The translations under genes and the position numbers were made by a program. This document shows, piece after piece, positions 9,233 to 17,397 of a DNA stretch of 64,000 nt (position 1 is its first letter; each line of letters opens with the position of its first letter). The notes under the pieces were generated by a model. It was not told the origin of the DNA. It saw only the letters and a list, made by a program, of their open reading frames with translations, and did no database searches. The stretch covers positions 1 to 64,000 of the forward strand of contig DASZUG010000037.1 in the NCBI GenBank assembly GCA_035547755.1, in the 5' to 3' direction. This stretch comes from Mesorhizobium_L sp035547755. Its GTDB lineage: Bacteria > Pseudomonadota > Alphaproteobacteria > Rhizobiales > Rhizobiaceae.

Positions 9233-9845
9233 GCGCGAAGGCGGAAAAAACACCAGCGAAGAGATAATCCACGATCCGCGTAACGCGCGGGCTCTTCTTC
9301 ATGAGCCCGGCGAAACGGTCGGCCGCCAGCACCATCGGGACCGTCAGCGGCAGGGAAAGCGGAATGAAGGACAGGCCGAGAAAGAAGAGCTTGCCCGGCG
9401 CATGCGGATCATGCGCCGAGACGAATTGCGGCAGGAAGGTCATGAAAAACAGGATGATCTTCGGGTTGAGCAGGTTGATGCCGATCCCCGTCGCCCAGTT
9501 GCGGAAGAAGGAATGGCTCGGCCCCGCGTCCCTGACAGGCTTGAATGCCGAACCGTGCCGGAGGGCGTGGTAGGCAAGCCAGACGAGGTAGCCGGCGCCG
9601 CCGACCTTCAGTGCCAGGAAGGCGACCGGCGAAGCGATGATCAAAGCCGAAAGCCCGAGCGCCACAAGCGACGTGTGGATGACACAGCCCGTCATGGCGC
9701 CGACCATGCATGCGAAGCCGGCCGAACGCCCCTCCGAAAGCGCGCGACCGACGAACAAGGTCATGTCCGGTCCCGGCGTTATGGCGATGATGAAGGTCGC
9801 GATCGCGAACTGGAGAAGTGTGGCGAGATCGGGAACGAAAGTCAT
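9204..9845 (-). CDS. LysE/RhtB family amino-acid exporter
   Basis: A 213-residue inner-membrane exporter with about six helices. The family hallmark ITPGPDMTLFVGRALSEGR lies in the first helix region, followed by GFACMVGAMTGC and the C-terminal LLNPKIILFFMTFLPQF segment shared by RhtB-type proteins. The substrate is probably an amino acid such as homoserine, threonine or lysine, but cannot be assigned from sequence. The start at 9845 (MTFVPDLA) was chosen because the longer open frame runs back through the upstream GNAT gene on the other strand. Confidence 0.92.
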   Translation of the reverse strand: MTFVPDLATLLQFAIATFIIAITPGPDMTLFVGRALSEGRSAGFACMVGAMTGCVIHTSLVALGLSALIIASPVAFLALKVGGAGYLVWLAYHALRHGSAFKPVRDAGPSHSFFRNWATGIGINLLNPKIILFFMTFLPQFVSAHDPHAPGKLFFLGLSFIPLSLPLTVPMVLAADRFAGLMKKSPRVTRIVDYLFAGVFSAFALKILSAHSR

Positions 9846-9977
9846 CGGGGGCTCTTGTCGGCAGGAATGCTCCTGCCTAACGCAACATTGGCTTTGTTGC
9901 CAGAGCCAAGAGAGGATAGAACAGCCGAGGCGGCTGCCGCGTTCGAACAGCCGATTCCCGAAAAGGAAGAGAGACAG

Positions 9978-10274
9978 ATGGCCGGCGACGAACTCAAGAT
10001 CGAACGAGAGGACAACGACTCCAAGGGCCGTTATGTCTATCGCGCCAGCGGCAACGAGGCCGAAATGACCTTCAGCAAGGCCGGCGTCCACCAGATCATC
10101 ATCGACCATACCGAGGTGCCGGAAGCCTTTCGCGGGCAAGGGATCGGCTTGCGGCTCGTGGAACGAGCCGTCGCCGATGCGCGTTCGGAGGGGAAAACGA
10201 TCATCCCGCTGTGCCCTTTCGCGGCGGCGCAGTTCCGCCGTCATCCTGAATGGGCCGATGTCCTGAAGAAGTGA
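9978..10274 (+). CDS. Miniature GNAT-fold N-acetyltransferase (YjdJ-like), first of a tandem pair
   Basis: A 98-residue protein that resembles the small (about 90-100 aa) GNAT proteins of the YjdJ/Gtl1 type. It has VPEAFRGQGIGLRLVERAV, the Q/RxxGxG/A acetyl-CoA loop, then IIPLCPFAAAQFRRHPEW with the C-terminal Cys-Pro typical of the group. The start at 9978 has GAGA upstream. The next gene, 7 bp downstream, is a diverged paralogue. The acceptor substrate is unknown. Confidence 0.85.
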   Translation: MAGDELKIEREDNDSKGRYVYRASGNEAEMTFSKAGVHQIIIDHTEVPEAFRGQGIGLRLVERAVADARSEGKTIIPLCPFAAAQFRRHPEWADVLKK

Positions 10275-10281
10275 CGCCGCA

Positions 10282-10581
10282 ATGGTCACCGAAGCCGACA
10301 TCAAATTCGAGGAAAAGGACGGCCGAGGCCGCTATTCCATCCTTATGCCGAATGGCGAGGAATCACGGTTGACCTACGCGACGCGCGCTCCCGGGCACAT
10401 CGTCGCCGACCATACTTTCGTGCCGGTGCCCTATCGCGGCGACGGCGTCGCCGAGATGCTTGTCGAGAGGCTGTTCGCCGACGCGAGGGCAAAAGGCGTG
10501 AAGATCACGCCGGCCTGCTGGTTCGTCGCCGACGAATTCGCCCGACACAGCCCCGCCTGGGACGACGTGCGGGAAATGTGA
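10282..10581 (+). CDS. Miniature GNAT-fold N-acetyltransferase, second of a tandem pair
   Basis: A 99-residue paralogue of the preceding gene. It has the same layout: an N-terminal beta hairpin, HTFVPVPYRGDGVAEMLVERL as the acetyl-CoA binding region, and ITPACWFVADEFARHSPAW with the conserved Cys and His-Pro-like end. The acetyl-CoA loop reads YRGDGVA, slightly different from the FRGQGIG of its neighbour. The 7-bp spacing implies one transcript, so the two may have arisen by duplication and could form a heterodimer; that is inference. Confidence 0.85.
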   Translation: MVTEADIKFEEKDGRGRYSILMPNGEESRLTYATRAPGHIVADHTFVPVPYRGDGVAEMLVERLFADARAKGVKITPACWFVADEFARHSPAWDDVREM

Positions 10582-10596
10582 TCTTCGCCAGTTCCG

Positions 10597-12111
10597 TCAG
10601 CCGGCGAAGATATCGCGATAACGCTCCCTCAAGATATTCTTCTGCACCTTGCCCATCGTGTTGCGCGGCAGTTCGTCGACGACGAAAACGCGCTTCGGCT
10701 GTTTGAAGCGGGCAAGTTTGCCGGAAAGGGCGGCGATCACCTCACCTTCGGAAGGCGCCGCGCCGGGCTTCGCCACGATAGCGGCGACGACCCCTTCACC
10801 AAAATCGGGATGCTGGACGCCGAACACGGCCGATTCGATCACGCCCGGCATTTCGTCGATCAGAAGCTCGATCTCCTTCGGATAGATGTTGTAGCCGCCG
10901 GAGATGATAAGATCCTTGGCGCGGCCGACGATGGAGACATAGCCGTCAGCATCGATCGTCGCCACGTCGCCGGTTATGAAGAAGCCGTCCGGCCTGAACT
11001 CCGCCGCCGTTTTCTCCGGCATCTTCCAATAGCCCTTGAAGACATTGCGGCCTTTCACTTCGATGATCCCTATGCCGCCCTGGGGCAAAATTTCCCCGCT
11101 TTCCGCTTCCGCGATCCGCAGTTCCACGCCCGGCAGCGGAAAGCCGACGGTGCCGGCGCGCCGCTCGCCATCATACGGGTTGGAGGTGTTCATGTTGGTT
11201 TCGGTCATGCCGTAGCGTTCGAGGATGCGATGACCCGTTCTGCCCTCGAATTCGCGATGCGTTTCGGCAAGCAGCGGCGCGCTGCCGGAAACGAAGAGCC
11301 GCATATGTCCGACGAGGTCGCGCGTGAAGCGGGAGTCGGCGAGAAGCCTCGTATAATAGGTCGGCACGCCCATCATCGTCGTCGCGCGTGGCAAAGCGGC
11401 GATGATGTCGTCCATGACGACGCCCGGCAGGAAGATCATCGAGCCGCCGGCAAGCAGGATCACATTCGTGGCGACGAAAAGCCCATGCGTGTGGAAGATC
11501 GGCAGGGCATGCAGCAGCACGTCGCTCTCGGCAAAGCGCCAATAGTCGACGAGCGCCTCCGCGTTGGAGAGCAGATTGTCTTGGGTGAGCATCGCCCCTT
11601 TCGAGCGGCCGGTCGTGCCGGAGGTGTAGAGAAAAGCGGCAAGATCACCCGCCCCGCGCGCCGCGGCTTCGCCTTCGGATGGCATCGATGTGGCCAGATC
11701 CATCAGGCTGCCGGTCCCGTCGCCATTGAGCGTCATGATCGCTGCGTCAGCCGTCTCCGCCACCGGTTCGAGCGCCTGCCGGTTGCTCTCGTCGCAGACC
11801 AGAAGGCGTGCCTCGGCATCGGCGACGAAATATTCGACCTCGGGCGCGGTATAAGCCGTGTTGAGCGGCAGGAAGACCAGTCCGGCCTTGACGCAAGCGG
11901 CGTAGAGCGCCAGTGCTTCAGGCGACTTTTTCACCTGTACCGCAACGCGATCGCCTGCTGTCAGGCCCTTCCCCGCGAGTGCGTTCGCGATACGCGCCGC
12001 AAGGGCAAGAAAGTCGCGATAGCTGATTTGCCGCCCGTCCCTGAGGATCAGAAAAGGCCTGTCGCTTTCCTCATGCCGGAGGAAAAGGGCGTCATAGAGC
12101 GTGTTGGGCAT
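10597..12111 (-). CDS. matB: Malonyl-CoA synthetase (MatB-like), ANL superfamily
   Basis: A 504-residue acyl-CoA synthetase. Adenylation motifs are clear: YTSGTTGRSKGA (A3), YGMTETNMNTSNPY (A5), FFITGDVATID (A7), GYNIYPKEIE (A8) and PRNTMGKVQKN with the catalytic Lys (A10). The overall sequence, starting MPNTLYDALF and including the TETNMNTSNPYDGERRAGTVG stretch split over A5, matches malonyl-CoA synthetases, which make malonyl-CoA from malonate, CoA and ATP in the cytoplasm. No malonyl-CoA decarboxylase (matA) or malonate carrier lies beside it. I use the ATG at 12111; the longer frame to 12174 lacks a better site. Confidence 0.85.
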   Translation of the reverse strand: MPNTLYDALFLRHEESDRPFLILRDGRQISYRDFLALAARIANALAGKGLTAGDRVAVQVKKSPEALALYAACVKAGLVFLPLNTAYTAPEVEYFVADAEARLLVCDESNRQALEPVAETADAAIMTLNGDGTGSLMDLATSMPSEGEAAARGAGDLAAFLYTSGTTGRSKGAMLTQDNLLSNAEALVDYWRFAESDVLLHALPIFHTHGLFVATNVILLAGGSMIFLPGVVMDDIIAALPRATTMMGVPTYYTRLLADSRFTRDLVGHMRLFVSGSAPLLAETHREFEGRTGHRILERYGMTETNMNTSNPYDGERRAGTVGFPLPGVELRIAEAESGEILPQGGIGIIEVKGRNVFKGYWKMPEKTAAEFRPDGFFITGDVATIDADGYVSIVGRAKDLIISGGYNIYPKEIELLIDEMPGVIESAVFGVQHPDFGEGVVAAIVAKPGAAPSEGEVIAALSGKLARFKQPKRVFVVDELPRNTMGKVQKNILRERYRDIFAG

Positions 12112-12258
12112 GTTCGGGCTCGTTGCGGCTTCCAGATGCGGATTTCTATGCAGCACAAGACGCCCTGCCTGCAAGGGTGGTCATTCCATCGCCATTTGCC
12201 CTGCCGGTTCTAATTGCCTAGAGATATGGGATACGTCATCGAAACGAGCCGCGCGAGA

Positions 12259-13323
12259 ATGGACAAACCAGAGCCCGTTCCCGTCTTCGACGGGCACAAC
12301 GATTTTCTCCTCAAGCTCTATCTGAGTGGCGAGCCCTCCCCTGAAAAGCTGTTCCTGGAGGGCAATCAGAAAACCCATATCGATCTGCCACGGGCGCGCG
12401 CCGGAGGATTTGCAGGCGGTTTCTTCGCGATCTTCCCGCCGCCCGCACGGAACGAAACGCCCGATAAGTCGCGCGCGCGGCACGACGCCGAGGCCCAACT
12501 GCCACCGGACCTTTCCCGCCCCGACGCGCTTGCTTCCACGCTCGCCATGGCCGCGATCCTGTTTCGGCTGGAGCGCGCTTCGGGCGGTGCGCTCAGCGTC
12601 TGCCGCAGCGCCGCCGACATCCGCGCCGCCATGGAGCGCAAGTCGATCGCGGCATTGTTTCATATCGAGGGCGCGGAAGCGCTGGACGAAGGGCTGGACC
12701 TTCTGGAGGTTCTTCATGCTGCGGGGCTGCGTTCGCTGGGACCGGTCTGGAGCCGGAAGAACATCTTCGCCGAGGGCGTACCGTTCCGTTTTCCCTCGTC
12801 GCCGGATACCGGACCGGGTCTGACGGATGCGGGCAGGCGGCTGGTCAAGGCCTGCAACAGGCTCGGAATCCTCGTCGACCTGTCTCACCTGAACGAGAAA
12901 GGTTTTCGCGACGTGGCGGCGCTGAGCGACGCACCTTTGGTCGCCACCCATTCCAACGTGCATGCCCTCTGCCCGCATGCGCGCAACCTGACCGATTGGC
13001 AGCTCGGCGCCATCCGCGACAGCGGCGGCATGGTCGGCCTCAATTTCGCGACGAGCTTTCTACGCGAGGACGGCCAGATGAACCGCGAAACCGATCTCGC
13101 CATCATGGTCCGCCATATCGACGCGCTGATCGAAAGACTGGGCGAGGATCATGTCGGGCTCGGCTCCGACTTCGATGGCGCCATCATTCCCGGAGAAATC
13201 GGCGATGTCGCCGGCCTGCCGAAATTGATCGATGCCATGGCCGCTCATGGTTTCGGGCGGGAGTTGATCGAGAAGATCGCCTGGCGCAACTGGCTCAGCG
13301 TGCTGGAGCGCACGATCGGCTGA
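12259..13323 (+). CDS. Membrane dipeptidase (peptidase family M19)
   Basis: A protein of about 354 residues with the M19 renal-dipeptidase pattern. The zinc ligands are visible in order: FDGHND near the N-terminus, the bridging Glu in FHIEGAEAL, His in ATHSNVHALCPHARN, and the substrate/metal Asp in GLGSDFDGA. It should be a zinc-dependent dipeptidase in the amidohydrolase fold. I prefer ATG 12259 (MDKPEPVP) as start; an ATG at 12226 and a TTG at 12214 are in frame and would add 11-15 residues. It ends directly against the convergent amidase gene. Confidence 0.9.
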   Translation: MDKPEPVPVFDGHNDFLLKLYLSGEPSPEKLFLEGNQKTHIDLPRARAGGFAGGFFAIFPPPARNETPDKSRARHDAEAQLPPDLSRPDALASTLAMAAILFRLERASGGALSVCRSAADIRAAMERKSIAALFHIEGAEALDEGLDLLEVLHAAGLRSLGPVWSRKNIFAEGVPFRFPSSPDTGPGLTDAGRRLVKACNRLGILVDLSHLNEKGFRDVAALSDAPLVATHSNVHALCPHARNLTDWQLGAIRDSGGMVGLNFATSFLREDGQMNRETDLAIMVRHIDALIERLGEDHVGLGSDFDGAIIPGEIGDVAGLPKLIDAMAAHGFGRELIEKIAWRNWLSVLERTIG

Positions 13324-14766
13324 TCAGGGCATGCGCGGATCAATCGGCGTCCGGCCACGGAAGCCGATGACATCCTCCAGCGCTTTGGCGACCGCGAGCA
13401 GCTTCGCTTCGCCGCGCGGCGGCCCGATGAGCTGGATGCCGACCGGCATGCCGCTCGCCGTAAGCCCGACCGGAAGCGACAGCGCCGGCAGCGCCGTCGT
13501 GGTGGCGAGGAAGGAAAAGCGGAGCCAGTCGAGATAGTCGGCCATCGGCATCTCCGCGACCGATGTGGGATATTCGACTTCCGCCAATGTCGGCTCCAGC
13601 CCGGCCACCGCACAGGCGAGAACGTCGTAGCCTTCGAGGAAAGACTGCATGTTGGCGTAGAGCGCCGAACGGCTGCGCTGCGCGTCGTAGATCCGCTCGG
13701 CGGTCAAATTCTTTCCGAGACCGATGTTCTCGGACAAGGTGCGCTTGAAATAGCGCTGAACGGCTTCGGGATAGCGTCCCGCGCCCGCGGCCCAGTTCGC
13801 AGCCCGGATCGTTATGTAAGTGTCGTAAAGGTTCGGCAGTTGCGGACAGGCTTCCTCGACCGTCGCGCCATGCCGCTCCGCCCTTTCGAGCGCGCGGCGC
13901 ATGATCGTCTCGATCTCCCTTTCCACCGGCGCAAAGCCGCCAAGGTCCGGCGCATAGGCGATCCTCACCTTCCGCGAGGCGCGGCGCACGGCCTCCTGGA
14001 ACGGCTCGCGCGGCGCCTCGAGCGACAGGGGCTGGCGCGGATCGAACCCTGTCATCGCATCGAGAAAGAGCGCCGTATCCATGACCGTCCGCGCCATCGG
14101 TCCCTGGACGCTTTCGATCGCGAAGGCGTTGGCCGGCCCGGCGCCGCCTGCCCGGCCGGGCGTCGGCCGCAAGCCGACGATGCCGCAATAGGCGGCAGGC
14201 GTCCTGAGAGAGCCGCCCAGGTCCGACCCATGGCTCAGCCACACTTCTCCCGTCGCAAGCGATGCGGCAGCTCCGCCCGAAGACCCGCCGGCGCTCTTGC
14301 GCAGGTCCCAGGGGTTGCGCGTCCGCCCGAAGACCTCGTTGAAGGTGTTGCCGCCAGCTCCAAATTCGGGCGTATTGGTCTTGCCGACGACCACTGCGCC
14401 TCTTGCTTCCAGCTTTTCCACCAGCGGATCGCTTTGCAGCGGGACGAAATCCTTGAGACCTATGGTTCCGTAGGTGGTGCGCACGCCCTTGACCGGCATG
14501 AGGTCCTTGATGCCGATCGGCAGCCCCGCCAGCCAGCCGGGTTCGCCGCCGTTTGTTTTGCGTCTCTCATCGATCGATCTGGCGGCTTCCCGCGCCCTTT
14601 CCTCGCAAAGGGTCGGGATGGCGTTCACGTCGGGTTCAACCACGGCAATGCGGGAAAAAGCCGCGTCCAGAACCTCGGAAGGAGAAACCTCGCCCTTTTT
14701 CAGGAGTGCGACGACTTCATGCGCATCCATGCCCGACAGTGCGGGTCCCGAAAATCCATCGACCAT
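13324..14766 (-). CDS. Amidase (amidase-signature family)
   Basis: A 480-residue hydrolase with the full Ser-cisSer-Lys triad: Lys in GIKDLMPV, cis-Ser in GGSSGGAAASLA, and nucleophile Ser in GSDLGGSLRTPA. The C-terminal region is that of general bacterial amidases rather than GatA: there are no gatB or gatC neighbours. The start at 14766 follows GGGGGAG closely; an in-frame ATG at 14778 adds four residues and cannot be excluded. The natural substrate is unknown. Confidence 0.9.
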   Translation of the reverse strand: MVDGFSGPALSGMDAHEVVALLKKGEVSPSEVLDAAFSRIAVVEPDVNAIPTLCEERAREAARSIDERRKTNGGEPGWLAGLPIGIKDLMPVKGVRTTYGTIGLKDFVPLQSDPLVEKLEARGAVVVGKTNTPEFGAGGNTFNEVFGRTRNPWDLRKSAGGSSGGAAASLATGEVWLSHGSDLGGSLRTPAAYCGIVGLRPTPGRAGGAGPANAFAIESVQGPMARTVMDTALFLDAMTGFDPRQPLSLEAPREPFQEAVRRASRKVRIAYAPDLGGFAPVEREIETIMRRALERAERHGATVEEACPQLPNLYDTYITIRAANWAAGAGRYPEAVQRYFKRTLSENIGLGKNLTAERIYDAQRSRSALYANMQSFLEGYDVLACAVAGLEPTLAEVEYPTSVAEMPMADYLDWLRFSFLATTTALPALSLPVGLTASGMPVGIQLIGPPRGEAKLLAVAKALEDVIGFRGRTPIDPRMP

Positions 14767-14806
14767 TTTCTCCCCCATGATTGCCTGCGAAAGCAGCGGC
14801 CGATAT

Positions 14807-15526
14807 TCAGCCGGATGTGTCCCTGTCCCCGTTTGCGCGAATGAAGGCGTGAATATAGGCAAAGGAAGGCAAAAGCCCGTTCTCAGGCAACCTCAATCCG
14901 GCGACGGAGCCGAGACCGGCGGCGAAATGGTTGCAGTTGGACGCTTCCATTTGCCAGACCGGTGGATGGGCGATCGCGGCGCGAACCTTGGCGAGAAGCG
15001 CCCTGTACTGGCTCGCCGTCAGCGAAACCCTGTATGCCGCGCCCGGCTTGTAGGTGCAGTCACGCACGCTCGGATGCACCTCCGCCGGCACCGGAAGGAT
15101 AGCGCCGCCGTAAAGGCCGAGAATGCCGCCTTCCGGGAAGAGTCCTATATATTGGCGTGTGATGGGATTGCCGTTGGCGTCGAGCCTGCCGAACACGTCA
15201 TACATATGCCCCGAGATGATGGCGTATGAAAAGCGGTAGCGGAATTCGATGTAGTAGGGATCGCCCTTGCGCACGCGGCTTGCCGTCAGCGGAGCGTCGA
15301 CCCCCATCGGCCTGCCAAACTTGGCACAGGTGAGTTCCGGAAATTCGACAACCGGCGTGGCGCGAACCGGAGCGGACGCTGGCTTCGGCGTCTTCCGGAC
15401 ATGATGGCTGCTCACCTTGTGCGTCTCTTTTCGATGAGTTGGAGCGGCGGAAGACGCCACAATCTGAAGACCGGCGATCGCCGCTCCGAGGAGCAGCGCG
15501 GCAAAACTTCTCAAAACAAGATGCAC
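14807..15526 (-). CDS. Secreted protein of unknown function
   Basis: A protein of about 239 residues beginning with GTG 15526 and a hydrophobic signal segment (LRSFAALLLGAAIAGLQIV) followed by a basic, low-complexity linker rich in His, Lys and Pro. The mature part (about residues 60-235) contains ELTCAKFGRP, a DPYYIEFRYRFSYAIISGHMYDVFG segment and a C-terminal MEASNCNHFAAGLG stretch with a SNCxHF pattern. This resembles proteins annotated as hypothetical in rhizobia. The Cys-Asn-His triad region could be catalytic, as in NlpC/DUF4105-type thiol enzymes, but that is a guess. No operon partner is evident. Confidence 0.6.
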   Translation of the reverse strand: MHLVLRSFAALLLGAAIAGLQIVASSAAPTHRKETHKVSSHHVRKTPKPASAPVRATPVVEFPELTCAKFGRPMGVDAPLTASRVRKGDPYYIEFRYRFSYAIISGHMYDVFGRLDANGNPITRQYIGLFPEGGILGLYGGAILPVPAEVHPSVRDCTYKPGAAYRVSLTASQYRALLAKVRAAIAHPPVWQMEASNCNHFAAGLGSVAGLRLPENGLLPSFAYIHAFIRANGDRDTSG

Positions 15527-15642
15527 GATGCACTTCCATGTCGTTATTGCGATTGCGAAGGCGTTATAGCCGCCACGCGGAAAAATTGCAGCACAGGGCA
15601 ACTCATAAGAATGTGACTGGGAGCCGCAGGCAGAGGAACCCC

Positions 15643-16230
15643 TCAATAGACGAACGGCATGATCCGCCACGTGCGCTTGCGATAAGCCCTGTATTCATCG
15701 CCGAAGGCTTCTTCCATCATGCGTTCCTCCGGCCCGATCCTGAGCGCGAAAAGCAACCCGAAGCCGACCAGTCCCGCGAGTCCGCCCAGCAGATTCGGCA
15801 GGAGGAGCGCCTGCGCGATCGCCATCAGCCAAAAGGCGGAATACATGGGATGCCGCAGATGGCGGTAGATGCCGGTCGTTATCAATTTGTGATCCTGCTT
15901 CAGCTGCAGCGATACCGACCACATCTTTCCCAATGCCTTGTGCGTCATCCGGAACAGGATGAGTGCGCCGACAGCCGCGATGACGCCGAGCGAGAACAAG
16001 ATCGGCCGCGGCGGATAAGAGAGCGATCGCGGCCAGTTCGATACGACATAGATGAATGGCAGGATACCAAGGCCCAAGGTCGACACGGAAAGCCTTGCCC
16101 ATTCCGCCGCGTTCTTATTGTCGCGCGACAGCCCCGCGCGCCGGGCGCGACGTTCGAACGGACGCCGCAGCACGTACCAGGCGACGACGAGCACGACCCA
16201 GGCGATCTTCCCGGCGGCTGCGAGTGTCAT
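15643..16230 (-). CDS. Isoprenylcysteine carboxylmethyltransferase-like membrane methyltransferase
   Basis: A 195-residue membrane protein with about five helices. The C-terminal SAM-binding signature of the ICMT/phospholipid methyltransferase family is present: GIYRHLRHPMYSAFWLM (the RHPxY motif) and EEAFGDEYRAYRKRTWR near the end. Bacterial members methylate unknown small lipids or proteins; prenylated proteins are not expected as substrates. The ATG at 16230 overlaps the stop of the upstream lipase-like gene by 4 bp, so the two are translationally coupled. Confidence 0.85.
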   Translation of the reverse strand: MTLAAAGKIAWVVLVVAWYVLRRPFERRARRAGLSRDNKNAAEWARLSVSTLGLGILPFIYVVSNWPRSLSYPPRPILFSLGVIAAVGALILFRMTHKALGKMWSVSLQLKQDHKLITTGIYRHLRHPMYSAFWLMAIAQALLLPNLLGGLAGLVGFGLLFALRIGPEERMMEEAFGDEYRAYRKRTWRIMPFVY

Positions 16231-17390
16231 CGGCTTTTTTCCGTATTGCAGAAAGGCGGCCAGCTTTCCGAAAGCTTGCCGCGCTCGGCGAAGGCGGCGA
16301 ATGGTTCGGGTCCGCACAGAATGGCATGGAAGGAATACGGGTTGCGCTTCTCGACCCCATAGACGAACTGCCGATGGACGCGGAAGAAATCATGCTTGAT
16401 CGCCCGATAGGTCTCGGGCTTCAACTGCGTACGAAAACGGACATGAACGGTTCGCGCCTCCCGTCCCTCGCCGATCCCGAGCGTGTGAAGCGGCTTGCTG
16501 CCATAGAAATTCATCGGATCGGTGAGCGATTGGCAATCCACCCATGCGACCGGGCTTTTGGCGATGATGCCGACGGCCTGCCGCAATCGGGAGGCGGCGG
16601 GATGCAGCGCGACCTTGAGCAGGCTCGAGCCGACCGTCAGCAATCCAGCGCCGCGCATGTCGCGCCCTTTCGAGAGCAAGGAAGCCATCGCAAGCATCAC
16701 TGTGATGGCGCCGAAGCTATGCGCAGCGAGAACAATCTCTTCCAGATCGGGCGCCGACAGCCGTCTTTCCATGTCGGCTGCGACCGCCGCGATGCGTTCC
16801 GCCACGTCGGGCCGCTTTTCCCGCGCCATATCGCGCGCAAAAGCCCAATCGTCCATCATCAGCAGGAAATACATCCGCTTCGAGGCCAGCCAGAGCAGCC
16901 CGATGAAAACCAGCGCCGCGGCACACCAACGGATGGCAGCCGATACCGGCAGGAAAAGACCGATCGCGACCGCGATGGCCAGAACGCCGAAAAGCGTGAT
17001 CAATGGATAGAGGAAGAAGAGACTGTAGCGCCAGCTTGTCCAGACGAAACGGAAGAACGTGCCCGTCAGAATGAAATCGGCCAGCGCACTAAGCCCCGTC
17101 AGAAGCCGCATCACCGGATTGCGCGCGGCATAGGCGGCGTTGAGATCGCCGAGCCCATAGACGACGATTTCGGTTTGCGTATGCCAACCTTCGCCCGAGG
17201 CGTCGGCCGCGATCGTTCCCACGCGGAGCCCTGCCTCGGAATAGACGGGGTCGCTCATCGAAAGCGTCATGGAATAGGCGGCCGCCGTCCTTTTCGCCTC
17301 ACGAATGAAGCGGGCGCAATGGGCCTCTACGGGCAGCGGCTCGAAGCCGGGAAAGACGAGCGCGAGGCGGCGGCGCACCGGCATCCGCAC
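16227..17390 (-). CDS. Lipase-like alpha/beta-hydrolase with membrane helices, unknown function
   Basis: A 387-residue protein. The start LALVFPGFEPLPVEAH has the feel of an alpha/beta-hydrolase oxyanion region, and IVLAAHSFGAITVMLA contains a nucleophile elbow (HSFG, a Gly-poor version of GxSxG). About three hydrophobic helices (around residues 95-190) sit between these two parts, so the enzyme would be anchored in the inner membrane. No family name can be assigned with confidence. It overlaps the methyltransferase gene by 4 bp and follows argG by 7 bp, and probably lies in the same transcript. Confidence 0.65.
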   Translation of the reverse strand: MRMPVRRRLALVFPGFEPLPVEAHCARFIREAKRTAAAYSMTLSMSDPVYSEAGLRVGTIAADASGEGWHTQTEIVVYGLGDLNAAYAARNPVMRLLTGLSALADFILTGTFFRFVWTSWRYSLFFLYPLITLFGVLAIAVAIGLFLPVSAAIRWCAAALVFIGLLWLASKRMYFLLMMDDWAFARDMAREKRPDVAERIAAVAADMERRLSAPDLEEIVLAAHSFGAITVMLAMASLLSKGRDMRGAGLLTVGSSLLKVALHPAASRLRQAVGIIAKSPVAWVDCQSLTDPMNFYGSKPLHTLGIGEGREARTVHVRFRTQLKPETYRAIKHDFFRVHRQFVYGVEKRNPYSFHAILCGPEPFAAFAERGKLSESWPPFCNTEKSR

Positions 17391-17397
17391 TTGTCTC

